Assembly: GCF_000632495.1 (NCBI RefSeq)
Contig: NZ_JFZT01000017.1
Location: 1-64,000 of the forward strand
Reading direction: 5' to 3'
DNA length: 64,000 nt
Source of the DNA: Candidatus Acidianus copahuensis
GTDB lineage: Archaea; Thermoproteota; Thermoprotei_A; Sulfolobales; Sulfolobaceae
The position numbers and the translations under genes are program-made. The notes under the pieces were generated by a model. It was not told the origin of the DNA. It saw nothing but the letters and a program-made list of their open reading frames with translations, and made no database searches. Position 1 is the stretch's first letter, and each line of letters opens with the position of its first letter. Below are positions 35,217-44,157 of this stretch, piece after piece.

Positions 35217-35790
35217 ACAGTCTACTGTTGTTAGGGAAACTAAGGAAACAAAAATTGAAATTAAATTAGAGTTGGATTCTCCAGGTGAAGTTACTATAAG
35301 AACGCCTGTACCTTTCTTTAATCACATGCTTAAGACTATGGGGTTTTACATGGGCATTTCTCTTATGATAGATGCAGAGGATAAGCTAAACTATGATGAT
35401 CATCATATAGTAGAAGATGTAGGCATAACATTAGGTCAGGCTATTAAGGAGGCATTAGGAAGTAGAGAGGGAATAAAAAGATTTGCTAATGCCATTGTCC
35501 CTATGGATGAAGCTTTAGTCTTATCCGCTGTTGATGTTTCGGGAAGAGGTATTGCCTTTACTTCTCTTAAGTTAAAAAGAGAACAGATAGGAGGTTTGTC
35601 TATGGAAAACGTTTCTCATTTCTTCTGGTCTCTATCGGTTAATTCTGGAATTACGCTTCACGTTAAGAAGTTGAGAGGATTAAATGAACATCATATAGTT
35701 GAAGCTGCATTTAAGGCCGTAGGTCTCTCATTAGGGGAGGCAATAAAGGTCTCTGGAAAAGATATTAGATCAACTAAGGGATTACTATGA
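35209..35790 (+). CDS. hisB: Imidazoleglycerol-phosphate dehydratase
   Basis: A 193-aa monofunctional dehydratase without the phosphatase domain of enteric HisB. Manganese-binding blocks DDHHIVEDVGI and NEHHIVEAAFKA are intact, as is TPVPFFNHML. The separate histidinol-phosphatase is not in the operon. Overlaps hisF by 4 nt. Confidence 0.96.
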   Translation: MSRQSTVVRETKETKIEIKLELDSPGEVTIRTPVPFFNHMLKTMGFYMGISLMIDAEDKLNYDDHHIVEDVGITLGQAIKEALGSREGIKRFANAIVPMDEALVLSAVDVSGRGIAFTSLKLKREQIGGLSMENVSHFFWSLSVNSGITLHVKKLRGLNEHHIVEAAFKAVGLSLGEAIKVSGKDIRSTKGLL

Positions 35791-36539
35791 CCAAAAGAAT
35801 AATAGCTTGTCTTGACGTTAATGCTGGACGGGTAGTAAAGGGAGTAAACTTCCTTAATTTAAAAGACAAAGGAGATCCTGTAGAATTAGCGTCTAAGTAT
35901 GAAGAAGAAGGAGCAGATGAGATAGTCTTCCTTGATATATCTGCAACTATTGAGGGAAGAAGAACAATGATTGATGTAGTAAGAAATACAGCTAGCGTTC
36001 TTTCAATACCTTTGACAGTGGGTGGAGGTATAAGAACGTTAGAAGACGTATCTAGAATGCTTTCATCAGGTGCAGATAAGGTTAGTATAAATACTGCTGC
36101 TGTAGAGAATAAAAAACTAATAGAGATCTCATCTAACGAATTCGGGGCTCAGGCCGTAGTAGTAGCAATAGATGCCAAGAGAGAAATGGACTCATGGTCA
36201 GTATATACTAAGTCAGGGACTTATAGGACAGGTTTAGATGCAATATTGTGGTCAAAAGAAGTTGAGAGACTTGGTTCTGGAGAGATTCTTCTTACTAGTA
36301 TAGATAAAGATGGTACGAGGTCTGGTTTCGATATTGATCTAACATTCGCAGTTTCTTCGAGTGTTAATATACCCGTAATCGCAAGTGGAGGAGCAGGTAA
36401 TATGGAACATTTTTATCAGGTTCTTTCAAGAGGAGGAGCAGATGCAGCCTTAGCTGCTGGTGTGTTTCATGATGGAGTAATCAGAATAAAAGACTTGAAA
36501 AATTACTTACTTATGAAAGGAGTTGATGTCAGACAATGA
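35787..36539 (+). CDS. hisF: Imidazole glycerol-phosphate synthase, cyclase subunit
   Basis: A 250-aa TIM-barrel that closes the imidazole ring with ammonia from HisH. RIIACLDVNAGRVVKGVNF carries the catalytic Asp; EIVFLDISAT, VGGGIRTLEDV and IASGGAGN are the phosphate and substrate loops. Overlaps hisD by 4 nt. Confidence 0.96.
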   Translation: MTKRIIACLDVNAGRVVKGVNFLNLKDKGDPVELASKYEEEGADEIVFLDISATIEGRRTMIDVVRNTASVLSIPLTVGGGIRTLEDVSRMLSSGADKVSINTAAVENKKLIEISSNEFGAQAVVVAIDAKREMDSWSVYTKSGTYRTGLDAILWSKEVERLGSGEILLTSIDKDGTRSGFDIDLTFAVSSSVNIPVIASGGAGNMEHFYQVLSRGGADAALAAGVFHDGVIRIKDLKNYLLMKGVDVRQ

Positions 36540-37726
36540 TTAAGGAAGAGATTCCTAAGAACAGACTAGTAGAGTTTACCCAAGTTCTGGATGTAGTCGA
36601 GAGTATTGTAAATCAAGTTAGGCAAAACGGAGATAAGGCAATAATAGATCTGACGAAAAAGTTTGATAGCGTAGAATTAAAAGATCTGTCGTTTTCTAAG
36701 GATGAGATAGAGCAACAAGCTAGCCTCCTTTCTGACGATCTAAGAAGGGCGGTGGATGTGATTTATGAACAGCTTAAGGAGTTTCATTTAACACTTATGC
36801 CTCCTGAGGTAGGTGGAGGAAAGTCAGGAGTAGAATTCGGCATAGTTTGGAAACCAATAGAGACCGTCGGTATATACGTTCCGGGAGGTAAGCAGAAATA
36901 TCCATCAACCTTACTTATGGCTGGCATACCAGCTAAAATTGCAGGAGTTAGAGAAATATACTTTTCTACTCCGCAATATGATAAATTAGATCCAATGATG
37001 GCATATATATGCCAGAAACTGGGTATAAAGCAAGCATACAGGATAGGGGGAGCCCAAGCAATAGCTGCAATGGCATATGGCACCGAATCTGTACATAAGG
37101 TTAGTAAGATTGTAGGCCCAGGAAATATTTATGTTCAAGCCGCTAAATATATTGTTAGCAGAGAAGTAGGAATAGACGGTATTGAGGGACCAACAGAACT
37201 GGTTATCATAGCTGATGATTCTGCAGATCCTAGAAGGGTGGCAACTGATCTCCTCGCTCAAGGAGAGCATGGTAAAAGTAGCTTACTAGTATTAATATCA
37301 ACTTCGGGGAGATTAATATCAAAAGTAAAGGAATTGCTATCTACTGATGTAAACGACTTTTATATAGTTGAGGTAAAGAGCGTTGAGGAAGCCTTGAAAA
37401 TATCTGATGAACTTTCTCCGGAACACTTGTCTCTTCAAGTTAGATCACCTAGAAGTACTATGAAACTTGTAAGGAATGCTGGAGCAATAACTCTGGGTAA
37501 TACGCCTCCGGCTATGGTTGATTATGGTGCTGGGCCAGATCATATATTACCAACTAACGGATGGTCAAAGTTTAGGGGTGGAATTACTGTATTAGATTTT
37601 ATAAAACCGATATCCTATACAAATCTAGACAATCCAACCAAGGAACTAATTGATGCCTCAATTAAGATAGCTAAATATGAAGGTTTTGAGATACATGGTA
37701 AAAGCATAGGGATAAGATATGAGTGA
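36536..37726 (+). CDS. hisD: Histidinol dehydrogenase
   Basis: A 396-aa zinc enzyme for the last two oxidations of histidine synthesis. GPTELVIIADDSADPRRVATDLLAQGEHG is the family signature, and GPGNIYVQAAK and the C-terminal LDFIKPISY are also typical; the zinc His/Gln/Asp ligands are in place. Overlaps hisE by 8 nt. Slightly shorter than bacterial HisD (~430 aa). Confidence 0.96.
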   Translation: MIKEEIPKNRLVEFTQVLDVVESIVNQVRQNGDKAIIDLTKKFDSVELKDLSFSKDEIEQQASLLSDDLRRAVDVIYEQLKEFHLTLMPPEVGGGKSGVEFGIVWKPIETVGIYVPGGKQKYPSTLLMAGIPAKIAGVREIYFSTPQYDKLDPMMAYICQKLGIKQAYRIGGAQAIAAMAYGTESVHKVSKIVGPGNIYVQAAKYIVSREVGIDGIEGPTELVIIADDSADPRRVATDLLAQGEHGKSSLLVLISTSGRLISKVKELLSTDVNDFYIVEVKSVEEALKISDELSPEHLSLQVRSPRSTMKLVRNAGAITLGNTPPAMVDYGAGPDHILPTNGWSKFRGGITVLDFIKPISYTNLDNPTKELIDASIKIAKYEGFEIHGKSIGIRYE

Positions 37727-38000
37727 TGTTTTGGATAGACTCTATGAAATTATTATTGATAGAGTAAACAAGAAACCCCAGGGAAGCTATACAGTTGAAC
37801 TTCTAGATAAAGGTAAGGAATATATAGCAAGGAAAGTTGGAGAAGAGGCGGTAGAAACTATTGTAGCTTCATTATCAGAGGGGAGAGAAAGATTTATCTC
37901 GGAAAGTGCTGATTTAATTTATCATCTTTGGGTCCTAATGAGTGTAGAAGGAGTTAGACCGGAAGAACTGTATGAAGAGTTAAGGAGAAGGATGAAGTAA
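37719..38000 (+). CDS. hisE: Phosphoribosyl-ATP pyrophosphatase
   Basis: A 93-aa helical enzyme removing pyrophosphate from phosphoribosyl-ATP. DRLYEIIIDR, SYTVELLDKG, ARKVGEEAVETIVAS and SADLIYHLWVLM match the family. In many bacteria it is fused to HisI; here it is a separate gene. Shares its last base with the hisH start. Confidence 0.95.
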   Translation: MSDVLDRLYEIIIDRVNKKPQGSYTVELLDKGKEYIARKVGEEAVETIVASLSEGRERFISESADLIYHLWVLMSVEGVRPEELYEELRRRMK

Positions 38001-38593
38001 TGCCTACTGCCCTTATAATAAATTATGGAGTAGGAAATTTATTTAGTATCTCTTCTTCACTAAGAAGAGTAGGCTTCGAGGTTAAGATAAAAGAATCACC
38101 AGAAGCTAATTCTGATCTGATAGTTTTCCCAGGTGTAGGTTCATTTTCAGCTGTATCGAATTTCCTACTATCATTCTCAGAGCAACTAAACGATATGAGA
38201 AAATCAGGTATTAAGTTCTTAGGAGTCTGTTTAGGACTACAGATATTCTTTGATAAGGGGACAGAAGGTGGCGATACTAAAGGTTTAAGCTGGTTTTCAG
38301 GTACAGTTGATAAAATAAGGGCTAACGTAAAGCTTCCCCATATTGGATGGGATAGGATATATGAAGAAAAAAAGACTGAACTAAGTGAGGGTTTAGACGG
38401 CAGATATGCGTACTTTGTACACAGTTATGTAGCATATACTACAGAGAGTTATATCATGAAGTCGTACTATGGTATCGAATTTCCAGCAATGGTTGAGAAA
38501 GATAACGTTGTAGGAACGCAGTTTCATCCAGAAAAGAGTAGTGAGACGGGAAAAATATTCCTAGAGAATTTGATGAGGTGGATAAAACGCTAA
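38000..38593 (+). CDS. hisH: Imidazole glycerol-phosphate synthase, glutaminase subunit
   Basis: A 197-aa class I glutaminase partner of HisF. GVGNLFSI, nucleophile in FLGVCLGLQIFFD, and the His-Glu pair in GTQFHPEKS are all present. Overlaps hisI by 16 nt. Confidence 0.96.
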   Translation: MPTALIINYGVGNLFSISSSLRRVGFEVKIKESPEANSDLIVFPGVGSFSAVSNFLLSFSEQLNDMRKSGIKFLGVCLGLQIFFDKGTEGGDTKGLSWFSGTVDKIRANVKLPHIGWDRIYEEKKTELSEGLDGRYAYFVHSYVAYTTESYIMKSYYGIEFPAMVEKDNVVGTQFHPEKSSETGKIFLENLMRWIKR

Positions 38594-38955
38594 AAATGAC
38601 GGAAGAGGAAGCTAAAAAGATTGTTAATAGTATGAACTTTCGTCATGAGATGAATACAGTCATTTCTGTTTTGCAAGATGTAGAAACAAAGGAGATCCTT
38701 ATGGTAGGCAATATGAATAGAGAGGCGCTTTACCTAACTTTAACAACTGGTAAGACCCACTTTTGGTCTTTAACTAGGAAAACTATTTGGATGAAGGGAG
38801 AGACCAGTGGGCACTATCAAATAGTTGAGGACGTTCTAATAGATTGCGATGAGGATGCTGTAGTGGTTAAAGTCAGACCTGAAGGACCTACTTGTCACAC
38901 TGGCAATAAAAGTTGTTTCTATAGGAGCTTCAAGGTCTTTCTAGCAAATCAATAA
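38578..38955 (+). CDS. hisI: Phosphoribosyl-AMP cyclohydrolase
   Basis: A 125-aa zinc enzyme of the third step. KTIWMKGETSGHYQ, DCDEDAVVVKV and PTCHTGNKSCFYR contain the metal-binding residues. GTG at 38578 is inside hisH; an in-frame ATG at 38596 (MTEEEAK) is a plausible alternative. It is the last gene of the operon. Confidence 0.95.
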   Translation: MDKTLKMTEEEAKKIVNSMNFRHEMNTVISVLQDVETKEILMVGNMNREALYLTLTTGKTHFWSLTRKTIWMKGETSGHYQIVEDVLIDCDEDAVVVKVRPEGPTCHTGNKSCFYRSFKVFLANQ

Positions 38956-39044
38956 CAATATCAAGAAAAAGTCATAATTGTCATTTTAACTTAAAGTAAT
39001 TTTATCATTGTATATAATGTTTTTGGTTATTTAGTTTAAAATTC

Positions 39045-39171
39045 CGTGATATCCTCACCCAACTGAAGTGTGATGGAACACACTCTGAGTGAGGTTACGA
39101 GTAGCGGTGTCACTACCTCACCACATCAAGTTAGTCCTTCAAGGGTATAGCAGGTAGATCCTCTACGGATC
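39045..39171. ncRNA. Structured element with alternative stems, possible RNA
   Basis: A hairpin-dense block in the 500-base gene-free gap after hisI. CCTCAC (39053-39058) pairs with GTGAGG (39089-39094) around an inner stem AGTGTG/CACACT (39067-39072, 39079-39084). The same GTGAGGT can instead pair with ACCTCAC at 39115-39121. Further on GTAGA/TCTAC (39154-39166) and GATCC/GGATC (39157-39171) are another mutually exclusive pair. CTGA boxes flank the first inner stem, but box C is poor, so a C/D guide RNA is not supported. It could be an RNA or the folded end of a mobile element. The rest of 38956-39457 holds nothing clear. Confidence 0.4.
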
Positions 39172-39457
39172 AAAATTTAAACATTTTATCATATCGTAGT
39201 TCTTCACTGTATTAATGATAATGGAGTTTCCTTTTTACTCGAAAAATAGTTACGTACATTTCTGCTTATCAACATTAGATCATAAGAGTAAATCTTTAAG
39301 TATGTATTGAAAAGATCTTTACCTTAGTTAAGAGAATTATTATATTTATTATATGTAGAGAAATAATCAAAATTTTTGCATTAATTTATACCTCCTCTGG
39401 AGGGAATTCTTGACGGATAATCCTAAAAGTTAAATTCTTTGAGATCAAGTATAGTTC

Positions 39458-39844
39458 ATGTCACAGATCAACAAAGAAGAATGGAGAAAGAAAATTATGG
39501 AAGGATTAAGTGAAGTTTATGATCCGGAGATTCCAGTTGATGTTGTTAACTTAGGTTTGATATATGAAATAAAAATAAGCGATGAGGGCGATGTTCATAT
39601 TAGACTTGGACTTACAGCACCAGGTTGTCCCGTTGTAGATGACTTAATCTATACAGTAGAACAGGTTATTAAAGAGTCTGTACCAGCTAAAAATGTAGAA
39701 GTCGATATAGATCTAGATACTCAGTGGACTCCATTAAAAATGACTTCAGAAGGCAGAGAGAAGTTCAAGAAACTTTATGGTTATGACATAGTGGAGATGT
39801 GGGTTCAAACATATGGGTTGCCATCTACTGAACAGAACACATAA
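39458..39844 (+). CDS. MIP18/DUF59 (SufT-like) iron-sulfur assembly protein
   Basis: A 128-aa MIP18-family protein, linked to iron-sulfur cluster assembly or carriage. The DPEIPVDVVNLGLIYEI block and the reactive-cysteine APGCPVVDDLI are conserved; the C-terminal region (about 95-128) extends the usual domain. Likely cytoplasmic. ATG at 39458, 25 nt before serS (39869), on the same strand, so co-transcription with serS is plausible. Confidence 0.86.
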   Translation: MSQINKEEWRKKIMEGLSEVYDPEIPVDVVNLGLIYEIKISDEGDVHIRLGLTAPGCPVVDDLIYTVEQVIKESVPAKNVEVDIDLDTQWTPLKMTSEGREKFKKLYGYDIVEMWVQTYGLPSTEQNT

Positions 39845-39868
39845 AATCCAGTAGACTTTTCTTTTATT

Positions 39869-41254
39869 ATGTCTTGGAGTATCCTTGAGCTTATAAGATC
39901 AAATCCAGAAGCTCTTGAGGATAGTATTAAAAAAAGGAATTTAGATCCTACTCTTGTAAAGAGAGCTGTAGAGCTAGATCTCCAATGGAGGAAAACTTTA
40001 CAGGAAGTAGAGAAAATTAGACATAAGCATAATCAAATAAATTCCGAAATTCCCAAAACAGCTAAAGAGGAGAGAGAAAAGAAGATTCAGGAAGCTAGAG
40101 CTCTTCTTAAGGAACTTGAAGCTAAGGAAAAGGAACTAAAAGAAATAGAAGAACAAAGGGATCAATTGATTAGTTCCCTTCCTAACATACTAGCTAAAGA
40201 TGTTCCCGTAGGTCCAGATGATAGCTATAACGTTCCCATTAAGGTATGGGGAAAATTTAGAGTATATAAGGATGATATAGAAGATTTTAAAAAACAACTT
40301 AATGGGTTACAAGCTGAATATGAGACTATTGACTGGAGACCAGTAGGGCACGCAGATATGCTGGAGACGGTTTTAGGTTTAGGGAATACTGAAAAAGCTT
40401 CTCAGGTTGCAGGTTCTAGGTTTTTCTATATTTTTGATGATATAGTTTGGCTAGATTTTTCCCTTTTACTTTATGCCATTGATATAGTAACATCAAAGGG
40501 ATACAAACTGGTAGTTCCACCTTACATGTTAAGGGGAGAAATAATTTACTCAGTAATTGATATGGATACATTCAAGGACGCGATATACAAGATTGAAAAC
40601 GACGATCTTTATCTAATCTCAACGGCTGAACATCCGTTAGCTGCATTACACTATAAGGAAGATATAGAAAAAGACGAATTACCAATAAAACTTGCTGGAT
40701 TTAGTCCAGCTTTTCGTAGAGAAGCTGGAGCTGCAAATAAGGATATGAAAGGCATATTTAGAGTTCATCAATTCCATAAGGTGGAGCAATTCATATATTC
40801 ATTACCGGAAGATAGTTGGAAATACCACCAAGAATTACTGGGTAATGTAGAGGAAATATTCCAAGGTCTGGAAATACCATATAGAGTAGTAAATATAGCT
40901 TCAGGTGATTTAGGAGCATGCGCCGCTAAAAAATACGATCTAGAAGCCTGGATGCCAGCTCAAGCTAAGTTTAGGGAAATGATCAGCTGCAGTAACTGTA
41001 CTGACTGGCAGGCTTATAGAATGAAAATTAGATTCATCGATAGAAAGAACAATAAGAAGGGTTATGTACATACGTTAAACAGTACTGCAATTGCTAGTAC
41101 AAGAACGATAACTGCGATATTAGAGAATTTTCAGAAAGAAGACGGATCAGTGGAAATACCTAAAGTTTTAAGAAAATATCTAGAACCATTTAAAGCCGCT
41201 CCTAAAGATTACATTTTGCCAAGGAAGAAGGACACTCAGATGAATAGAAATTAA
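39869..41254 (+). CDS. serS: Seryl-tRNA synthetase
   Basis: A 461-aa class II synthetase of the common type (not the rare methanogen one). N-terminal coiled-coil arm (about 25-110; EVEKIRHKHNQINSE) binds tRNA; motif 2 is FSPAFRREAGAANKDMKG (loop FRRE), and motif 3 lies in NSTAIASTRTITAILEN. ATG at 39869. The C-terminal tail ends just before the tnpB remnant at 41270. Confidence 0.95.
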   Translation: MSWSILELIRSNPEALEDSIKKRNLDPTLVKRAVELDLQWRKTLQEVEKIRHKHNQINSEIPKTAKEEREKKIQEARALLKELEAKEKELKEIEEQRDQLISSLPNILAKDVPVGPDDSYNVPIKVWGKFRVYKDDIEDFKKQLNGLQAEYETIDWRPVGHADMLETVLGLGNTEKASQVAGSRFFYIFDDIVWLDFSLLLYAIDIVTSKGYKLVVPPYMLRGEIIYSVIDMDTFKDAIYKIENDDLYLISTAEHPLAALHYKEDIEKDELPIKLAGFSPAFRREAGAANKDMKGIFRVHQFHKVEQFIYSLPEDSWKYHQELLGNVEEIFQGLEIPYRVVNIASGDLGACAAKKYDLEAWMPAQAKFREMISCSNCTDWQAYRMKIRFIDRKNNKKGYVHTLNSTAIASTRTITAILENFQKEDGSVEIPKVLRKYLEPFKAAPKDYILPRKKDTQMNRN

Positions 41255-41269
41255 AACGTTCTGCTTTTT

Positions 41270-41765
41270 AATAATGGATGGAAGCCTCACCTTTTAAGGC
41301 AGAGAGTGAAAAGATTATACAAAATAACTATACTATTCTCTTTCACGGAGAGGGGCCTCATCTGTGATAACTTTGAGCGTTGCAATGAAGGTTGTTCCAG
41401 ATAAGCCTCTCTTGTTCAAAACTATGTGTAAGGTCTAAAATATGTCCTTAAGTGGATTTTTGAAAATGAAAGAGATGTAGAAGGTAAAAATGGAAAAGAG
41501 CTGTTAGGAATAGAACACAGTCAGTATACAAAGTCTTAAAGGAAAAAATTCAAACTATCTAGTGACATTGGAGAAGTTTGCTTTAGAGAAGCCATCTTCA
41601 TTTACAAGACCTGGATAACCCAAAGAAGGGTAGAAGACCAATAAAAATCATTATTAGAAAACTAAATAATGGGAAGAGTTCTCTGATTCTCTCGACCGCC
41701 TTCTCAATGAAATATATAAATCAGAATAGAGAGAGGAACCCTTGCCATTTAGAGTGGCAAGTCAA
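41270..41765 (+). pseudogene. Internally deleted tnpB remnant, inverted relative to 31.4 kb
   Basis: Plus-strand scraps include GEVCFREAIFIYKTW then, in another frame, DLDNPKKGRRPIKIIIRKLNNGKSSLILSTAFSMKYI-type sequence, i.e. a TnpB front section joined directly to its tail. The last ~105 bases match 31440-31570 inverted, and ~37 bases near 41274 match 31715-31745 inverted. The element end reads GAACCCTTGCCATTTAGAGTGGCAAG, a decayed hairpin. It overlaps the radical SAM gene end by 4 bases. Confidence 0.6.
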
Positions 41766-43273
41766 TTCTTAGTCTGTGATTCTAACCACTTCTCAACTGC
41801 TTTCATTTTCTTCTTGGCAATAGCAAGGAACAATTTCAGTGTAAGTCTTACAGGATAATATAGGGGTCCTTTCATGTAAAACTTATTTATTATATCCTCT
41901 GCCCAATATACGTCATGCCAGAAGGCCCTCTTGTACAGTTCTATATGCGCATCACTTAATTTTACTCTAGTAAACCAGTCCTTATTCTTGAAGTAACCCA
42001 TTGGAACGAAGAACATAGGAACTAATATACTCCTATATGATCTAAGATTGTCAACTAATTCTATTGTTCTATATACATCATCTTCTGTCTCTTCTGGTAA
42101 GCCAATAATCATTGTACCAGCGGGAATTATGTTATGTTCATGCATTATTTTAAATGCTTCCTCAACGGTTTCTGGATAATTCTCTGGTTTGTAGGGGGCT
42201 GACTTAGCTGGCATGATCTCCTTAGCTAATCTAGTTGATCCAGTCTCTATTCCGACCTCTACTCCAAGATAGTCTTGATTTCCATTTTGATAAACTATTT
42301 CTGTAAGTTTGGAGATTAATCCGTACTTTTCTTCACTATATCTGATGGCTGCTAAGCTAGCGTGGCTCCAAGCAATTGTTTTATAGTATTTCTTGACTAA
42401 TGTATGAAGCTTAATTAAGGGTTCTGGCTTAGGCAAAATTCCAACAGCGCCATAAAAGAGAACATCGTCACTATGAATTACTCCGTTTCTTATGTTATGC
42501 CTAACGTTTACTTGTAACTCTTTCTCTATTTTCTCAAGCGGATAATATCTTGTAGGTCTTAATGTTACAGAGCAGAATCTACAAGATCTAGCACACCCTC
42601 TCATAACTTCAACAAGACCGTTGACACTTCCTCCTTTAATTTCTGAAATATCCTCTATACTAGGAACATCATCTCCACTTACGTAAACATATCTAGGTAA
42701 CACATCTCCATCAAGTATCTTCTGAGCCAACTTTACTGTAATTTTTTCTCCTTCACCATCTACAAGCGTGTCGACACCCAATTTTTCAATCTCGTCTTCT
42801 CTCCAAAGCCATTGCCAAGTAGATGGCCCTCCAACAAGTATTTTCATTCCATTCTTTTTTCCTTCAGCGATCTCTGGCTTGTTTATAAGCTCTTGAAAGC
42901 TCTTGTAATTAATTGGTTCTTTTTTAGTTATTCCCCACCACGTTGATGAGGGAGGGCCAAATGCAAAGTAATCATGATGTGAAAAGAGTAGAGCCTTTGC
43001 ATTTTTTGTATATCTTCCAATATAATCAGGGTCGATTATAGCAGCATTAAATCCTTCATCTATTAATTTTGCTTCCACTTTCCTCATTCCGTAGGGAGCT
43101 TCAACAGGTCTTCCCAGTTCATCTACTTTAATCTTGGGACATGCTAACCATTTCCAAGCTTTTTCTGGAATTCCTACAGCAGGTCCTGTACCTAAGAACC
43201 CTAGAAACTCTTTATGGTGATGATTGGTCATTAAGCATCTGTCTGTAGTTAAAACAAAGTCGAACTGTACCAA
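41762..43273 (-). CDS. Radical SAM protein with B12-binding-like N-terminal domain
   Basis: A 503-aa protein. Residues ~25-200 form an alpha/beta domain of the B12-binding-like type fused to a radical SAM core, with the iron-sulfur ligands in GCARSCRFCSV (Cys227, Cys231, Cys234) and a TIM-barrel with VGIETGSTRLAKEIMP. The C-terminal ~110 residues are a helical extension. The DxHxxG cobalamin-lysine motif is not visible, so cobalamin binding is doubtful. Substrate unknown; some relatives are methylthiotransferases or methyltransferases. TTG start at 43273 with AGGTGATT just upstream. It ends in the tnpB remnant and starts 10 bases after the 78-aa gene. Confidence 0.85.
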   Translation of the reverse strand: MVQFDFVLTTDRCLMTNHHHKEFLGFLGTGPAVGIPEKAWKWLACPKIKVDELGRPVEAPYGMRKVEAKLIDEGFNAAIIDPDYIGRYTKNAKALLFSHHDYFAFGPPSSTWWGITKKEPINYKSFQELINKPEIAEGKKNGMKILVGGPSTWQWLWREDEIEKLGVDTLVDGEGEKITVKLAQKILDGDVLPRYVYVSGDDVPSIEDISEIKGGSVNGLVEVMRGCARSCRFCSVTLRPTRYYPLEKIEKELQVNVRHNIRNGVIHSDDVLFYGAVGILPKPEPLIKLHTLVKKYYKTIAWSHASLAAIRYSEEKYGLISKLTEIVYQNGNQDYLGVEVGIETGSTRLAKEIMPAKSAPYKPENYPETVEEAFKIMHEHNIIPAGTMIIGLPEETEDDVYRTIELVDNLRSYRSILVPMFFVPMGYFKNKDWFTRVKLSDAHIELYKRAFWHDVYWAEDIINKFYMKGPLYYPVRLTLKLFLAIAKKKMKAVEKWLESQTKN

Positions 43274-43283
43274 AATAAATCAC

Positions 43284-43520
43284 CTAGATCTTTAGCTTAA
43301 AAGTCCTCAGAATTTTCTTTATGTCGTCTGGAGCATCCTTATACGTTAATTTTTTAGCTTGCGCAGTATCTGGGCTCCACTCTTTCTCTCCTGTCTTGTA
43401 TGTTTTAACTTCGTAAATTGTAAATAGCTTGATACCTTTTTCGTTCTTAACTTCTTCTAACATTAATTGCCTCTTACCAAGTTGGACAAGATATTTGTTC
43501 CCTACTTCCGTTATTTTCAT
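43284..43520 (-). CDS. Unrecognised 78-aa protein
   Basis: A small basic protein with beta-like start (MKITEVGNKYLVQLGKRQLML) and a SPDTAQAKKLTYKDAPDDIKKILRTFKLKI end that looks helical. No family recognised. It lies between the radical SAM gene (10-nt gap) and the TFS-like gene (49-nt gap) in the same direction, so it probably belongs to that transcript. Confidence 0.6.
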   Translation of the reverse strand: MKITEVGNKYLVQLGKRQLMLEEVKNEKGIKLFTIYEVKTYKTGEKEWSPDTAQAKKLTYKDAPDDIKKILRTFKLKI

Positions 43521-43569
43521 ACTTAAATCAGTAGATAAATATAGATTAAAACCTTTACTCTGTTAAAGA

Positions 43570-43872
43570 TCAATCTTCATCGTTTTCTTCGTTACCCTCG
43601 AATTCGTCCCTTAAGAGTTCTAGTCCTATCTCTTTATAGTACTCTTCTCTTTCCTGTTCCCATTCCTCTTCGTCTCTTTTTCTACCTTCTTTCTCGCTAA
43701 CTATTGATGTAGTTAGAACTTTCTCATTCTTTGTAGACTCTTTAATTTGGTATTCTTTCTTCGCCTTATTATCCATTTCTTCCTCATATCCACACTTTCT
43801 ACATTTAAGGATAGTCTTACCATCCTTCTTTGTAGGCATTAAAATTCCGCCACATTTAGGACAGAACTTCAT
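43570..43872 (-). CDS. TFS/RPB9-like zinc protein lacking the C-terminal ribbon
   Basis: A 100-aa protein. The N-terminal zinc ribbon MKFCPKCGGILMP...LKCRKCGYEEE (Cys4, Cys7, Cys23ish and the following Cys) is that of archaeal transcript-cleavage factor TFS and RNA polymerase subunit M. Standard TFS (~110 aa) ends in a second ribbon with an acidic catalytic pair that reaches the active site; here residues 40-100 are a charged, acidic tail (EEEWEQEREEYYKEIG, then EFEGNEENDED) with no cysteine. It therefore cannot cleave RNA in the usual way, and may bind polymerase without doing so. Function unknown. Confidence 0.75.
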   Translation of the reverse strand: MKFCPKCGGILMPTKKDGKTILKCRKCGYEEEMDNKAKKEYQIKESTKNEKVLTTSIVSEKEGRKRDEEEWEQEREEYYKEIGLELLRDEFEGNEENDED

Positions 43873-44157
43873 GCTAAGCCACCATAAGAGTAGATTTCAC
43901 TATTATCCCATATATAAAGTTTTCTTATATAGGATCCAATAAAAACGATGATCTATAATTTTTCTTCTAGTAGTATTAAAGGTTTAACTATCTAGATAAA
44001 AAGCGAATCTTCAACGCATGGTAATAAGTGTTAATAAGCTGAGAGAGTAATAGGAAATATCCTAAAACTATTACGTTAACAATATACCGAGTTAATTCAT
44101 TAGATGGTAATATTTTGGCATTAAGGTTAAAATTTTTATTGGACAAACGAAGAGTAT

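Noticed and set aside
39045..39094. C/D-box guide RNA
   Set aside because: CTGA boxes are there, but the C box is mismatched (GTGATAT) and the guide stretches are too short, so the alternative-stem reading fits better.
43570..43872. Standard transcript-cleavage factor TFS
   Set aside because: The second ribbon with the catalytic acidic pair is absent; only the N-terminal ribbon fits.
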